Shown piece after piece: positions 54,226 through 64,000 of a stretch of DNA of 64,000 bases. Within the stretch, counting starts at the first letter, position 1. Every line of letters starts with the position of its first letter. Source of the stretch: Adiantum capillus-veneris (taxonomy: Eukaryota > Streptophyta > Polypodiopsida > Polypodiales > Pteridaceae); NCBI GenBank assembly GCA_014529385.2, contig CM043950.1, positions 76,301,435-76,365,434 of the forward strand, read 5' to 3'. A program made the translations under genes and the position numbers. The notes beneath the pieces are model-generated. The model saw only the letters and a program-made list of their open reading frames with translations, ran no database searches and was not told the DNA's origin.

Positions 54226-54451
54226 ACGCACTGTGGATCTCATCGGGCTTGAAGCCTGTAGCAAAAAAACATCCAGTAGTCCGACCTCAATGGATTCTGT
54301 GTAGGTTGACTTCGGCAGCTTCCCTTCTCCTAGGATTGTTGCACACGGGTCTTGGCTCTTTATTCCTCATCGGCTCCATGGATATTGCATGAGCATGCAC
54401 AAAAAGCCTCAGTTAAATATGACCATGCCTCCCCTCTTCCAAAATAGTCTA
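52081..54451. other. Interval with no supported gene; short (GA)n at 54193-54224
   Basis: 53773-54144 is more GC-rich and open in several frames on both strands (up to 110 codons), but no motif is recognisable and no splice or start context favours one of them. Confidence 0.45.
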
Positions 54452-54464
54452 GCTCTTGATACCA
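54452..54464 (-). other. Orphan primer-binding-site-like sequence next to an LTR-like end
   Basis: On the minus strand GGGCTTTACA, one base, then TGGTATCAAGAGC. This is the initiator-Met site with one extra A. It suggests a minus-strand LTR lying to the right of 54466, but no matching TGTAAAG start or second copy was found. Confidence 0.4.
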
Positions 54465-54466
54465 AT

Positions 54467-57400
54467 GTAAAGCCCAAGGAACTCCCATGGAAATACATCC
54501 GCCCTACCACCCTTTAAGTAGGTCCTTGACCCTTTGTATGTAGTATTCCCCTGTTCACACCTTGGTAGCTAGTCGTTGGCCTGGGTTCGTGACCCCCTTG
54601 GGTTTGTCTTTGGCCTTACATTTGTGCTACACTCTTTGCATTATTATAAATTCTTACTTGACTTTGGGTCATTCTTTATAAGTATTTTCCCTTAAGTCTT
54701 GGCATTTTTCATCAATTTTGGTGTAGTGATTTTGGTTCACACATAATGTGGTATTGAGCAACAATAACCTAGGCCAGTTGGGTCATTTGGATATGGCTTA
54801 CCAATGTAGCTGGCTAGATAAGCTAGGAAGGTAGTCTAGTTAATCCTCTACCAATATAGGGGTAAAATGGTGTAATATGGTATGCCTGGAGAAATATTTA
54901 GCTACCTTTATAGCTAAAACCTAGCTAATATCTTAGGTATATGTTGGAAAAAGGGTTGCAAGGAAACACACCCAGCTTGGAGAAGATGAACAAGCTCAAG
55001 ACACAATAGAGAGTATGTTGCTTAGTGCACAATGGAAAGATAAGTTAGCCCTAGATTGATGGACGTATATACAAGGCACATGGGAAAAACCTTCTAGTGA
55101 CTGCCCCGGCAGTCCTAACTGTGTTTAGACACATCACTACCACATATAGGGAAGTTCCATGCCCTAAGGACATGATCAATCTACAAAGGGAAGTAACCTC
55201 AAAGCTTTGCAAAAAGATTCAAACTTCTCACGTGGAAATGCCTTAGTGAATAGATTTGTAAGGTTGTCCTGTGTCAGCACAATAGCTAGATTGACCTCTC
55301 TTGTTGAGAGTCTCTCTATGACATGGTGATAATGCACCTAATGGGCGTATATACAATGCACACGGGGGAAACCCTCTTAGTAACGGGGAAAATGCCCTAG
55401 GCTAGCTACTTTGATATATATCGATGATGAAGCCTTTAGTGTCCATGTATACCTTTAGTATAGCATGGTTAAACTAGCTAGATACACACTTAGCTAAGCT
55501 ATCTAGATACCTAGGTGATTGTCTACTCTAAAATTCCTCTACCAACATAGCAAGGTGGTGAGCTAGCAAGGTAGAATACTAGCTAGCTAAGTGGATATGT
55601 GACTTCTTAAAGAATTAGCTATGTTGGAGCCTTTGGTGGACTTAATAGACTATAGTAGATACCAACCTAGCTAATTATCTACTTAATCAATTAGCAACTT
55701 TCCCACTTAGCTATCTATCTAGTATTTAGATGGTCAACTAGCTAACTGGTTAAGTTGATTGGCTACTTACGTAAATAGCTAACTGGTTAAGTTGATTGGC
55801 TACTTACGTAAATAGCTAAGTGAAAGCATGGAATTGTGGAATACTATCTAGACTATTTACAGTAGATCCCATAGTAGATTAAGGTATATAAGACATAAAA
55901 TGTAAGTTTTAATTTGTACTTCCACTTAAATGTAGTTTACACATCATGTCATTATCAAGATTGTTACAAGTATCACCTGATTAAACAAAAAATGCGAGCT
56001 ATTTCAATAAATAGATGAGTGTCCATGGACATCAACTATCAAGCGACCATTACATGCTTTCATCTAGCTAGGCTAGCTATTTTGGTGCCCTTTTAGATTT
56101 TTTAAGAGTCTGGTGGCTAGCCATCTAGCTTAATTTCTATAAGCTACCTAGTTGACTTTCAAGGGGGTTCACCTTCTTCTAAAAACACCTATAGCACGTG
56201 TGTTTTAAGAGGTAATTATAAAAACCCTCTACACGCGCTACCATGAATAAAATGAACCCTTCTTCTTCATCAACTTATAACCTTTTTCCATGTTTCCATT
56301 TCTTATCTCCTCTTGTACAAGTAGGTATGTACCTGTTTGAAATTAGGAGAAACCCTCCAGGTGGACTCATGTGTTACACTTAGCATTTTGAGGTGGTCCC
56401 CCTCGAGGTGCCTTGGTACTTCATAAGCCATCTAAATACACAATTGTGACTGTGCCACTAGCTATTTTCCATCTAGTTCATAGCTAATTTTGTGAATATG
56501 CAATGCTTACGAGGATCATGTCCCTTCTATGGCTAGAAATAATATCAAGCAGACTTGCACAACCACATGGGAATTACTTTAACTTTTGATGTCTCAAGGT
56601 GATGAATAGCGTGCTTTTCATAGAATCTCCTCTCAATACAATGTCTGGATCCATCCTTCTTGTTTGGGGGACACTCATGTATTGGTGACCCAATAGCTAT
56701 TAAATGGCTCTTTTATATTTTCCATTAACACACTGACTGTGATTCCCTTTGACATGTACCCCATTGTATACATCCATCCATTGAGGAGGATAACCTTTAT
56801 TGAGGTCCATAAAAGCTGTTGGAATGTATGTTCAAATTCTTAAGATGTGAGCGTGAGGATTAGTTTGGAAACTTGAGCGTGAGTGCACGCGTGCGCACAC
56901 ACACACACCCCATGGACATACACCCATTTCCACTCACTCAAATCTCTACTTATTCTTCTAAAGTTTGTTTCTTTTGAGTGAATTGTGCTTAGTTATTTTA
57001 TTTTGTGTTTGGTTATTTTAAGCTATAGATTTAAGAACAAAGCGATTCATCAAGCTTTGTTGGAAAATACCACCTTTAAAGAGCAAAATGAGATAATCAA
57101 GTTTCCATACTTGAGCTCATTACATATGTTTTTGTTACTAATGGCACTCTAATCAAGTTGCCATACTTGTGCTCATCAAGTATGTTTTTTGTTACTCCCC
57201 ACCAACACACACACACGTTCTTATCATGCCGGTTGCTTATAGAGCTCATCTCACATTATCCTACTTGTAGAACCGTGTGTAGCAGCAACGGATACAGAGT
57301 GGAGGTGAGATCTAGCATGGGGTTCCCTTTTTTGGACTCTTGGACACTTGCTTTGCTTGAGGTGATGTGGCAACGGATAGTGCAAGAGCAAAGACAAGCG

Positions 57401-57990
57401 GCAGATGTGCAAGAGTGGTAGGAGGCTACACCGGTGTCTTTGAAGAAAGCATGAAAAAAGGGGCCATAAAGGCTTGAGCGAGAAAAATGAAATGCAAATT
57501 CAATAGCAAGTTATGTAATTACATGGTATGGGCATCTCGATAGAAATTAGGGCCACGCTCATGTTTCCACAGTTTTGGAAGGTAACATGCCAAATTCCGG
57601 CCAAGGAACATAAGGCCTGGTCCCCCACTTCATTTGCTGATGCTAGCAGAAGGGTAACACGCCGCCACGTATGTGACACGGTAATCTCATGGTTCTGCCA
57701 GCAGTTAGCGCGCGCGACCTAAAGAAATACCTGCAGACACAAAAAAAAAACCTTCATCAGGATTGACTACGCGTCACTTCCATTGCAAATTTCAAACCCC
57801 TCAAAACCCACAAAACCTCCTGCAGAAGACCAAAAATTTTTAAGGTCTTTAGACACTAGAGTCTAGACTAGCAATTTTTGTAAGTCTAGTCGTTTCAAAT
57901 CTTAAAAAACTTTGTTTGCTTTACTTGAACCTTTTTGCATTGCTTTGAAAAAAAACTAGAATCATTTCTTTGCAAATCAAATAGAAATAC
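54467..57990. other. Gene-free interval, rich in TAGCT/CTAG words
   Basis: No supported coding sequence. 55430-56130 is unusually dense in TAGCTA/CTAGCT words. CGTATATACAA(G/T)GCACA blocks recur at 55064 and 55344. The part from 54467 could be an LTR body. Confidence 0.4.
55744..55817. repeat. Exact 37-bp tandem duplication
   Basis: AACTGGTTAAGTTGATTGGC + TACTTACGTAAATAGCT occurs at 55744 and 55781 with no mismatch. Confidence 0.92.
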
Positions 57991-58142
57991 CCGACGGGGG
58001 GAGGGTAGCGGGTGCAAGCCCTCGAAACTGGAAAACAGGGACTTTTTTGCATTCCAGCTTAGCCATTAGAGTCAATCCCAAAGGGGGGAGCGAAGCGGTA
58101 CAAGCCCTCGGAACTGCAAAAGTGGATTTTTTTTGCATTCCC
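57991..58142. repeat. 86-bp duplicated G-rich block
   Basis: Two copies share a GGGGGGAG run, (G)CAAGCCCTCG(A/G)AACTG and TTTTTTGCATTCC; CAAGCCCTCG is at 58015 and 58101. Function unknown. Confidence 0.75.
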
Positions 58143-59480
58143 TAGGCAATCCAACGGTCACAATCAACCGGTGATCGTGAGCCATTGATCCCACCTCCTT
58201 TTGTTAGTGACGAGAGGAGGGGCTCTACGTGTACGAGTGCCTCTGGTTACCGGTAGTGCCACGTAGAAAGAGTCCGAGATTTATCTCAACCCTTGATCAT
58301 GCTCTTTAGGTTACTCACTTGTTAGTGCAATAGACACGAGAAAAGCATGGAACTGAATCGTATCCTAGCTAGTGGTAAGATAATCCATTACCAATTCAAT
58401 TACAATGTCATCCCATCTAGAAGCACACTGAGCATGCACATAACCAACTCAATTTAGTATCGCCTTTGGCCAAATGAGCATGGATGTGGGACCAAGCTAA
58501 TCACTTCTAATATTCCATTGTGTAAACAAAAGGTTTACAGGTTATGATATATCACTCCTAAACAATGCTTAAAAGAATCTTTCTCCTTAAAACTTGGAGA
58601 AAACCTTGATTTGGAAGAGTTTAGAAGGTAAATTGGCTATAATTAAAGGTTTTACCTTTAATTTTTGTAGGTTATATTAACTTTACTTCCAAGCTACATT
58701 TTTTTTAGCAATGCTCCCGTCTTAAACGGATTGAAATTTGAGTTCAGCCGGTTGCAAATAGGAAAGGGAAGAGAAAGCAGTACAAAATAGAAGAAAATAG
58801 TTCAAACATCCTGTAAGAGTGGGAAATTCTACAAGTATTTCCGGCTTGCATCTTTATGAGGAAACTTGGCCATTTCAAAAAACGTCCCCCCTGGACATAA
58901 GTAGGATGGGTGGCATTATCTTAACTAGTATGTGACCCACACATTGCTGTGGCTAATTAGAAGCCAAGATAAGTATGTGATACTTTCCTCCCTCATCTTT
59001 CCCCAAGGTGGAAAGAGGTGTAAACATTCTCTATGCATCGATGAGTTAGTGCCAAATATATTCTTGGATGCTTCATTATTAAATAAGATCGTCCTCCAAA
59101 GCTACGTTAAGGCAACTATATTAACCAACTATCAATAGTGACATCTCATACAGAAAAATGAAAAATGCAGGAGATGACATCTAAACCCTCCAAGAAGACA
59201 ATTCAATGATAATCCACCCACATCAATGTGTTTATCCTTATAACCTTTTTGAAACATAAAGTGATTGTTGGCTGCTTTAAGTTGCTATATTGTTTCATTG
59301 AGTTGGTTATTCTTTGAGTTCATTGGTTGGCAAATGACTTAGGGGTGATACATTTTTTTGCTCGTAGCATGGCCTAATTGTTGTAAAATCTATAGAGGGG
59401 ATGTATAACCTTGGTGTACATGGTGTATAATTTATGAGGATTTACAAACTTGCATATCACATAATATTATATATACACAC
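58143..59480. other. Gene-free interval
   Basis: No supported gene, RNA or repeat structure was seen. Confidence 0.5.
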
Positions 59481-59482
59481 AC

Positions 59483-59548
59483 GTGTGTGTGTGTGTGTGT
59501 GTGTGTATCTCAAAGCAAAAGGGGATCTTCACATACAACATTGTTCAC

Positions 59549-59594
<46 letters not shown>

Positions 59595-59748
59595 AATGTT
59601 GAGTTTGACTTTGTCAGATTGATCTCTAACACCTTGCTTTTTTTCTACATTAGATTCTTCTCATGTGTGTGTGTGTGTGTGTATATACTCTCTCTCTCTC
59701 TCTCTCTCTCTCACTCAGACACACACGTGTGTATATACACATACATAT

Positions 59749-59785
<37 letters not shown>

Positions 59786-59877
59786 GTATATGCACATACA
59801 TTAGATATTCTTCTCATGTATATATATATACCATATACATAAACATATATGTACACACGTGTGTGTGTGTGTGTGTG

Positions 59878-59960
<83 letters not shown>

Positions 59961-60458
59961 ACAATGTGCTCTTGATGGAAGTGCCTATCTTTCTGAGGCT
60001 ACTATCATCCTCTCTCCATTAGCTTACCATGGAAAATTTTAATCCTTTAAGAGATAAATTTCATTTGGGTTTTGGTTTTTTCAATTTGCCCATGTGGCTA
60101 GTTGTACAGTTCCAAGTTGTTTCTTCAGTGCCCTCAAAATCATCACCATTTGTATTGATTCTTAAGAGTTGTTTTTTAGTAGTACAAATTAGTCTCTTCT
60201 CATTGAGAGAGAGAGAGAGAGAGAGAGATTGAAGGTAGACCTTATCTTCTTCTTCTCTTCTCTCTCTCCCGCTATGTATCTATATACGTGTGCGTGTAGT
60301 CAACCCATTGTTTCATCCGAAGGAAGATCCCATTTATCATCTTTTACCAAAATTGAGGATATTTTAACGTGAGAAGTTATGAGAGTCAACCTCTCTCTGA
60401 TCTCTTTGTCTCTCTTTCTCTCTTCCCCTATCTTCCTTTCATTGATTAGAGCCTTTTA

Positions 60459-60504
<46 letters not shown>

Positions 60505-60572
60505 CCCCCTACACTCCCCGTACACAGAACCTCTCTCTACTATGTTCTTCTCATTGATCAGTGCCCCTTTAA

Positions 60573-60654
<82 letters not shown>

Positions 60655-60800
60655 ATGCACGTGTTGAAATTGGCCTATCTACCATCCCAAAAGGTGATTC
60701 ACACAAAAAGATGTACTCCAGCTAAATCTAATAGTGGACTATCCACAAAATTCCTCTCTTTGTCAACTCTCTCACTCTCTCTCTCTCTCTCTCTCTCTCT
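59483..60800. repeat. Cluster of TG, CT, TA, GA and CA microsatellites
   Basis: Runs include TG 59483-59506, CT 59551-59593, TG 59664-59682, CT 59689-59713, TA 59752-59782, TG 59859-59922 joined to GA 59923-59955, GA 60208-60228, CT about 60463-60502, CT about 60574-60624 joined to CA to 60651, and CT about 60770-60800. Ser-Leu, Val-Cys and Thr-His repeat frames here are artefacts. Confidence 0.95.
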
Positions 60801-62120
60801 CAGTGACATACTTGAGTTGCATCGAGAGCTACCCCATGGATGGCCGAGCTTTGCTGTAAACAGGCAAGCCCTTCTCTCTTCATAAAAATAAACTCAATGT
60901 TCGAGTTTTTGTTAATGTCTGACATGTGTATGCACATACATACATACACTCACTATAGTAATCGATAAATTGAGAGAGAAGGGACACCAACACATGTGCC
61001 CAATGCTCAACAATTTTCCAAGCACTTTGAGAAAGGGTATAGAAGTGCCTCTTTATAATTATTTTTAATATCTTGAAAATACATTTGTGTGTTTCCAAAA
61101 TACACTGATGTCGTTGTGGCAAGCTACAGTAAGTAAAAGTTTGTTATTCTAGTACATTTAATGTGTTCTTGCTAGCCTTGGGGAGATAACAAATGTGTAA
61201 TCTTCAGCACCTCAAGGCTCGGCTGAAGCTTGAGGCCGAAAAAAATTATTTAAAAATATACTAGCACAAATTTTTGAAAGATATCAATATTGGTCTTAAA
61301 AAAGACCCTTTGAAAAAAACAAAGCCAAATTTATCTTTAAATATTAGATTTTTATTAAACAATCAAATATCTACAACGATTGTCATTTTTTTATTATGTG
61401 CACTTAAGCTAAACCATTTTCTTAATGTGTAGAAAGCCTTTGACTTTACATTTTCAAAAGTCTTTCTGTTATGTGTACTTAAATGGGTTCAATTACTTTG
61501 TGTAAAATAGAAAGTCTTTGATTTTCAATTCCCAAAAATCTTTTCATTTCCTGCAATGTTACTATTCACTTTTGCATTTTAAATCTTCCTACCCTTGACT
61601 TTTGCATTTCAGAATAGAGGTCTTATAAGGTTTTCTCTTAAGTGAAGCAGTGAGTGACACATGGAGGGTCTCTCCTTCCTTGAAAAATTTAAGCTGCTTC
61701 ATATATAGTATAAATAGGCTCCTCAAATTTTTCAAAAGCCTTTGGCAGAACCATGAGACAAAATAACACATTCTATTTATGAAGAGGGGACAGGGATCGA
61801 CAGCCGTCATTACGTGTTCAAATTTTCCCAAATCCCAAGTAAAAGAGGGATGTGACCTATATGGCCCCCAACTTCGAATGCGCAATCTTTTAATTGAGAA
61901 TGTGGTACAAGATGTAGGGGTAGTGTAAGATGTAGGGGTAGTGTTCTGATCCCCAAGCCCCAAGATGTGGTGAGGACAGGGACCCCTACCCTAGTTCAAT
62001 TGCTAGTCGCGTTTAGTGACCCATTATATGGGATGGGAAAGCCTTGAAATCCACGCACACATCTTGTGTCAATCGCCTTTTGCCCCTCCTTACCCTACCA
62101 CCACCACCGCCAACCAACCA
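60801..62120. other. Gene-free interval with a 75-bp diverged duplication
   Basis: TTATGTG(C/T)ACTTAA starts two related units at 61394 and 61469, each ending near a (T/C)CTTT(C/T)-rich word. Nothing else supported. Confidence 0.5.
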
Positions 62121-63370
62121 AATTGTGTCTCACGTAGTCATGAGATGGGTAGAATGCTCAAAAGGCCTAGACTTAAAAGCTATAAGCAAGCTTCATAGGG
62201 AGTGGATTTGGAAATCCCTAGGGCCTAGGATATCTTCGCCAAGAATATTCAAAAAGCAATCAAAACTGCAGGCCCTAGAAAGAAGAAATAACGCGAGGAG
62301 CGCCTGAAGAAGCTCGCTGACGAAGTAGAGTTTTTTACCTCTAAAAAACACGAAGGGTCGGCCTCTGAGTAGCATAAAAGGTGGCTAGAAGCTAAGTGTG
62401 ACTTGATCGAACAACAACTCGAGGAGGTGAAGAAGGCCAAAATATTATCCAGAGAAACCTTCCTCGAACCAAAGGAGGCTAATAAAACTCACTTCTTCAG
62501 AGCCTTCAAAGTCAAGACTAATCGGGGCCTTGTCCACTCGATCACCGATGGGGAAGGAAATGATGTTAAGGACCCAGATGACATGGCTCAATTGATGCTT
62601 GATCACTTACGAGAGACCATAGGACAGCCTGAGGCTTGCTCCCCAAAAGTCGATGAAGCCAGAGGTATCCTTTTGGGAAGTGTCAAAAAAACGGTCTCCC
62701 ACTCAGACGCCAACCTTTTGGAGAAGGTGTTCACCAAGGAGGAATGCTCTTGCATGTTGCAAGCTTTAGGCAAAGAGGAGTCCGTTTGGATGCAACGGTT
62801 TTACTACTGAGTTTTTTTAAAGAATTCTGGGATGTCTGGCTAAGCAAGCCCTAGTCTATGGAGTCCTTGACTTAAGCATTAAAAGGGGCTTTATCAAACC
62901 TATCCCCAAACAAATTTGCTACTCCCAACTAAAACATTGTTGTCCCATAACTATGAAGTCAGTGGCCTATAAAATTATTGCTAAAACCGTAGCTCTCAAG
63001 CTCTCTCCCCTCCTGGACAAAGTCATCAATCCCCACCAACATGGATTTATCAAGAGAAGATCAACCTATGATAATATTTTAGCAGCAATGGTCAACATAG
63101 AGTATGTATCATTCACTAAGCAAGAGTGTATCCTATTGCAGCTAGATTTAGATAAAGCTTATGACAGAATCACATGGTCATTCATCAAAGATGTCATGAA
63201 GTCGTGAGGCTTTGGGCTGGGGATGTTGTTTGGTTAGCACCTTGGGTGCTGGTAGCCAATATGAGCTTCTATTCAATGAGCAAATTGTGGATGCATTCTA
63301 GGTCAAAAGATCAACCAAGTAGGGTTGCCCACTAGCCCCTCTAATGTTTGCCATAGATCTCATCCACTCG
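62121..63370 (+). pseudogene. LINE reverse transcriptase fragment, plus strand
   Basis: 62403-62810 is the spacer before the reverse transcriptase (LIEQQLEEVKKAKILSRETF, EANKTHFFRAF, HSITDGEGNDVKDPDDMA). 62953-63207 is the core: YKIIAKTVALKLSPLLDKVI, HQHGFIKRRSTYDNILAAMV and LLQLDLDKAYDRITWSFIKD with the first catalytic Asp. A shifted frame then gives GCPLAPLMFAIDL (near 63320-63360). The YADD-type motif and everything 3' are missing. 62121-62400 has frameshifted upstream sequence. Dead non-LTR retrotransposon piece. Confidence 0.82.
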
Positions 63371-63374
63371 TGAC

Positions 63375-64000
63375 ATTGCTCAAAGACAATTTTGCTAGAG
63401 GGCAGATCTGCATAACAAAGACCGACCCAACCACTATCTTTCTCCAGTTGATCAGTGCGCCTGATACACAACAAAAGGTCTCAAGAGCCTGCGAAGGTTG
63501 GCCTCTTGGCCCGCCAAGTACAAGGCTTACTCGTCAGCAAACTCAACATCCAGTAGCTCATCTCCTTGAATAAGCCACATAGACCAACCTACTGTGAAAC
63601 CAAAAACCTGCTCATCGCCTCAGCATAGAACAGAAAGAGGAAGGGGGCAAGAGGGCAGCCCTGTCTGACCAAACATGTGAGCATGAAAGGATCGCCTCTA
63701 CCACCTGACAAAAGTACCTGATTGTGTGCCCGTCTATAAAGAGCTAACACACCTCTGATCCAAGCATCTGAGAAGCCCATCTTGCGTAGAGTGCCCTCCA
63801 AGAAGTCCCAGTCAACTCTGTTGTACGCCTTCTCAAAATCGAGAAGAAGTATCAAAAGATCCTTATCACGGAGGCGCGCAAGGGCAAATGTCTGCGAGAA
63901 AGTAAAGATGTTATCAAGGATACTACGCTCCTTGACAAAACCTGTTTGTGTCCCATGTATGATGCTTTCTAGTTGTCACAAATCAATGACGTGGCAGCCA
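63375..64000 (-). pseudogene. LINE reverse transcriptase fragment, minus strand, running off the window
   Basis: From the window edge: TQTGFVKERSILDNIFTFSQ, LLILLLDFEKAYNRVDWDFL (catalytic Asp; the usual KAYD is KAYN), RQGCPLAPFLFLFYAEAMSR, a stop near 63589, then in another frame LLDVEFADE where FADD would be expected, and EANLRRL. It belongs to a different LINE family from its plus-strand neighbour. The 5' end lies beyond the window. Confidence 0.82.

Noticed and set aside
57158-57421. 87-codon plus-strand frame with several Cys
   Set aside because: No domain, weak composition and no supporting context.
1-64000. tRNA and rRNA genes
   Set aside because: No intact A-box/B-box pair or rRNA-like stretch noticed by eye; primer-binding sites are retroelement parts. 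A tRNAscan run would settle it.

Overview
This window is repeat-dominated plant nuclear DNA. It holds several Ty3/gypsy LTR retrotransposons, including two of the plant-type dual-RNase H (Tat-like) kind, a BED-finger/DUF659 hAT transposase, LINE reverse transcriptase fragments, a DEAD-box helicase fragment of plant type and long CT/GA/TG microsatellites. Two copies carry an Asp-His-Gly-Ser protease motif that I remember from fungal and seed-free-plant elements, so a fern or other seed-free plant is a reasonable guess, but the sequence does not settle the species. I see no intact host gene, tRNA, rRNA or CRISPR array.

Layout, left to right. 1-2.1 kb: a plus-strand SR-rich gag remnant behind a leader or LTR-like stretch. 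2.0-19.1 kb: a minus-strand DHGS-protease Ty3 copy (element A) split by a complete 12.9-kb Ty3 element (C, 6054-18979) with two 395/397-bp LTRs and a perfect 5-bp target duplication ATAGT. Inside C lies a 5'-truncated dual-RNase H element (D) whose 765-codon RNase H-integrase frame (9487-11784) is the only long intact coding sequence here. 20.3-24.8 kb: a second, decayed dual-RNase H element (E). 24.8-27.2 kb: LTR-like DNA. 27.2-38.5 kb: a second DHGS-type copy (B), broken by a 450-bp MITE-like insert (27443-27892) and by a 7.0-kb Ty3 element (F, 28205-35222).

Element F is the most unusual object. It has a perfect 5-bp target duplication (AGGTT), but both outer ends are the same LTR 3' end (U5) in inverted orientation, each with an outward-facing initiator-Met primer-binding site, and it lacks a normal 5' LTR. 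Its single 3.7-kb LTR has seven tandem 29-30-bp units carrying CCAAT boxes directly upstream of a TATA box, and a 160-bp tandem array downstream of it.

38.5-48 kb: leader/LTR of B, an unrecognised plus-strand gene remnant with a coiled coil and RING-like finger, a decayed hAT transposase on the opposite strand, a 155-bp tandem array, and a plus-strand LTR (46516-47457) with a DEAD-box helicase remnant just upstream of its polypurine tract. 48-62 kb: essentially gene-free, with microsatellites, short tandem duplications and an orphan primer-binding site. 62.1-64 kb: two convergent LINE reverse transcriptase fragments.

The genes do not work as a host pathway. They are gag, protease, reverse transcriptase, RNase H and integrase parts of independent transposons, mostly dead. 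Retroelements A to F all lie on the minus strand, so nesting order can be read from target duplications: C entered A, D sequence lies inside C, and F and the MITE entered B.
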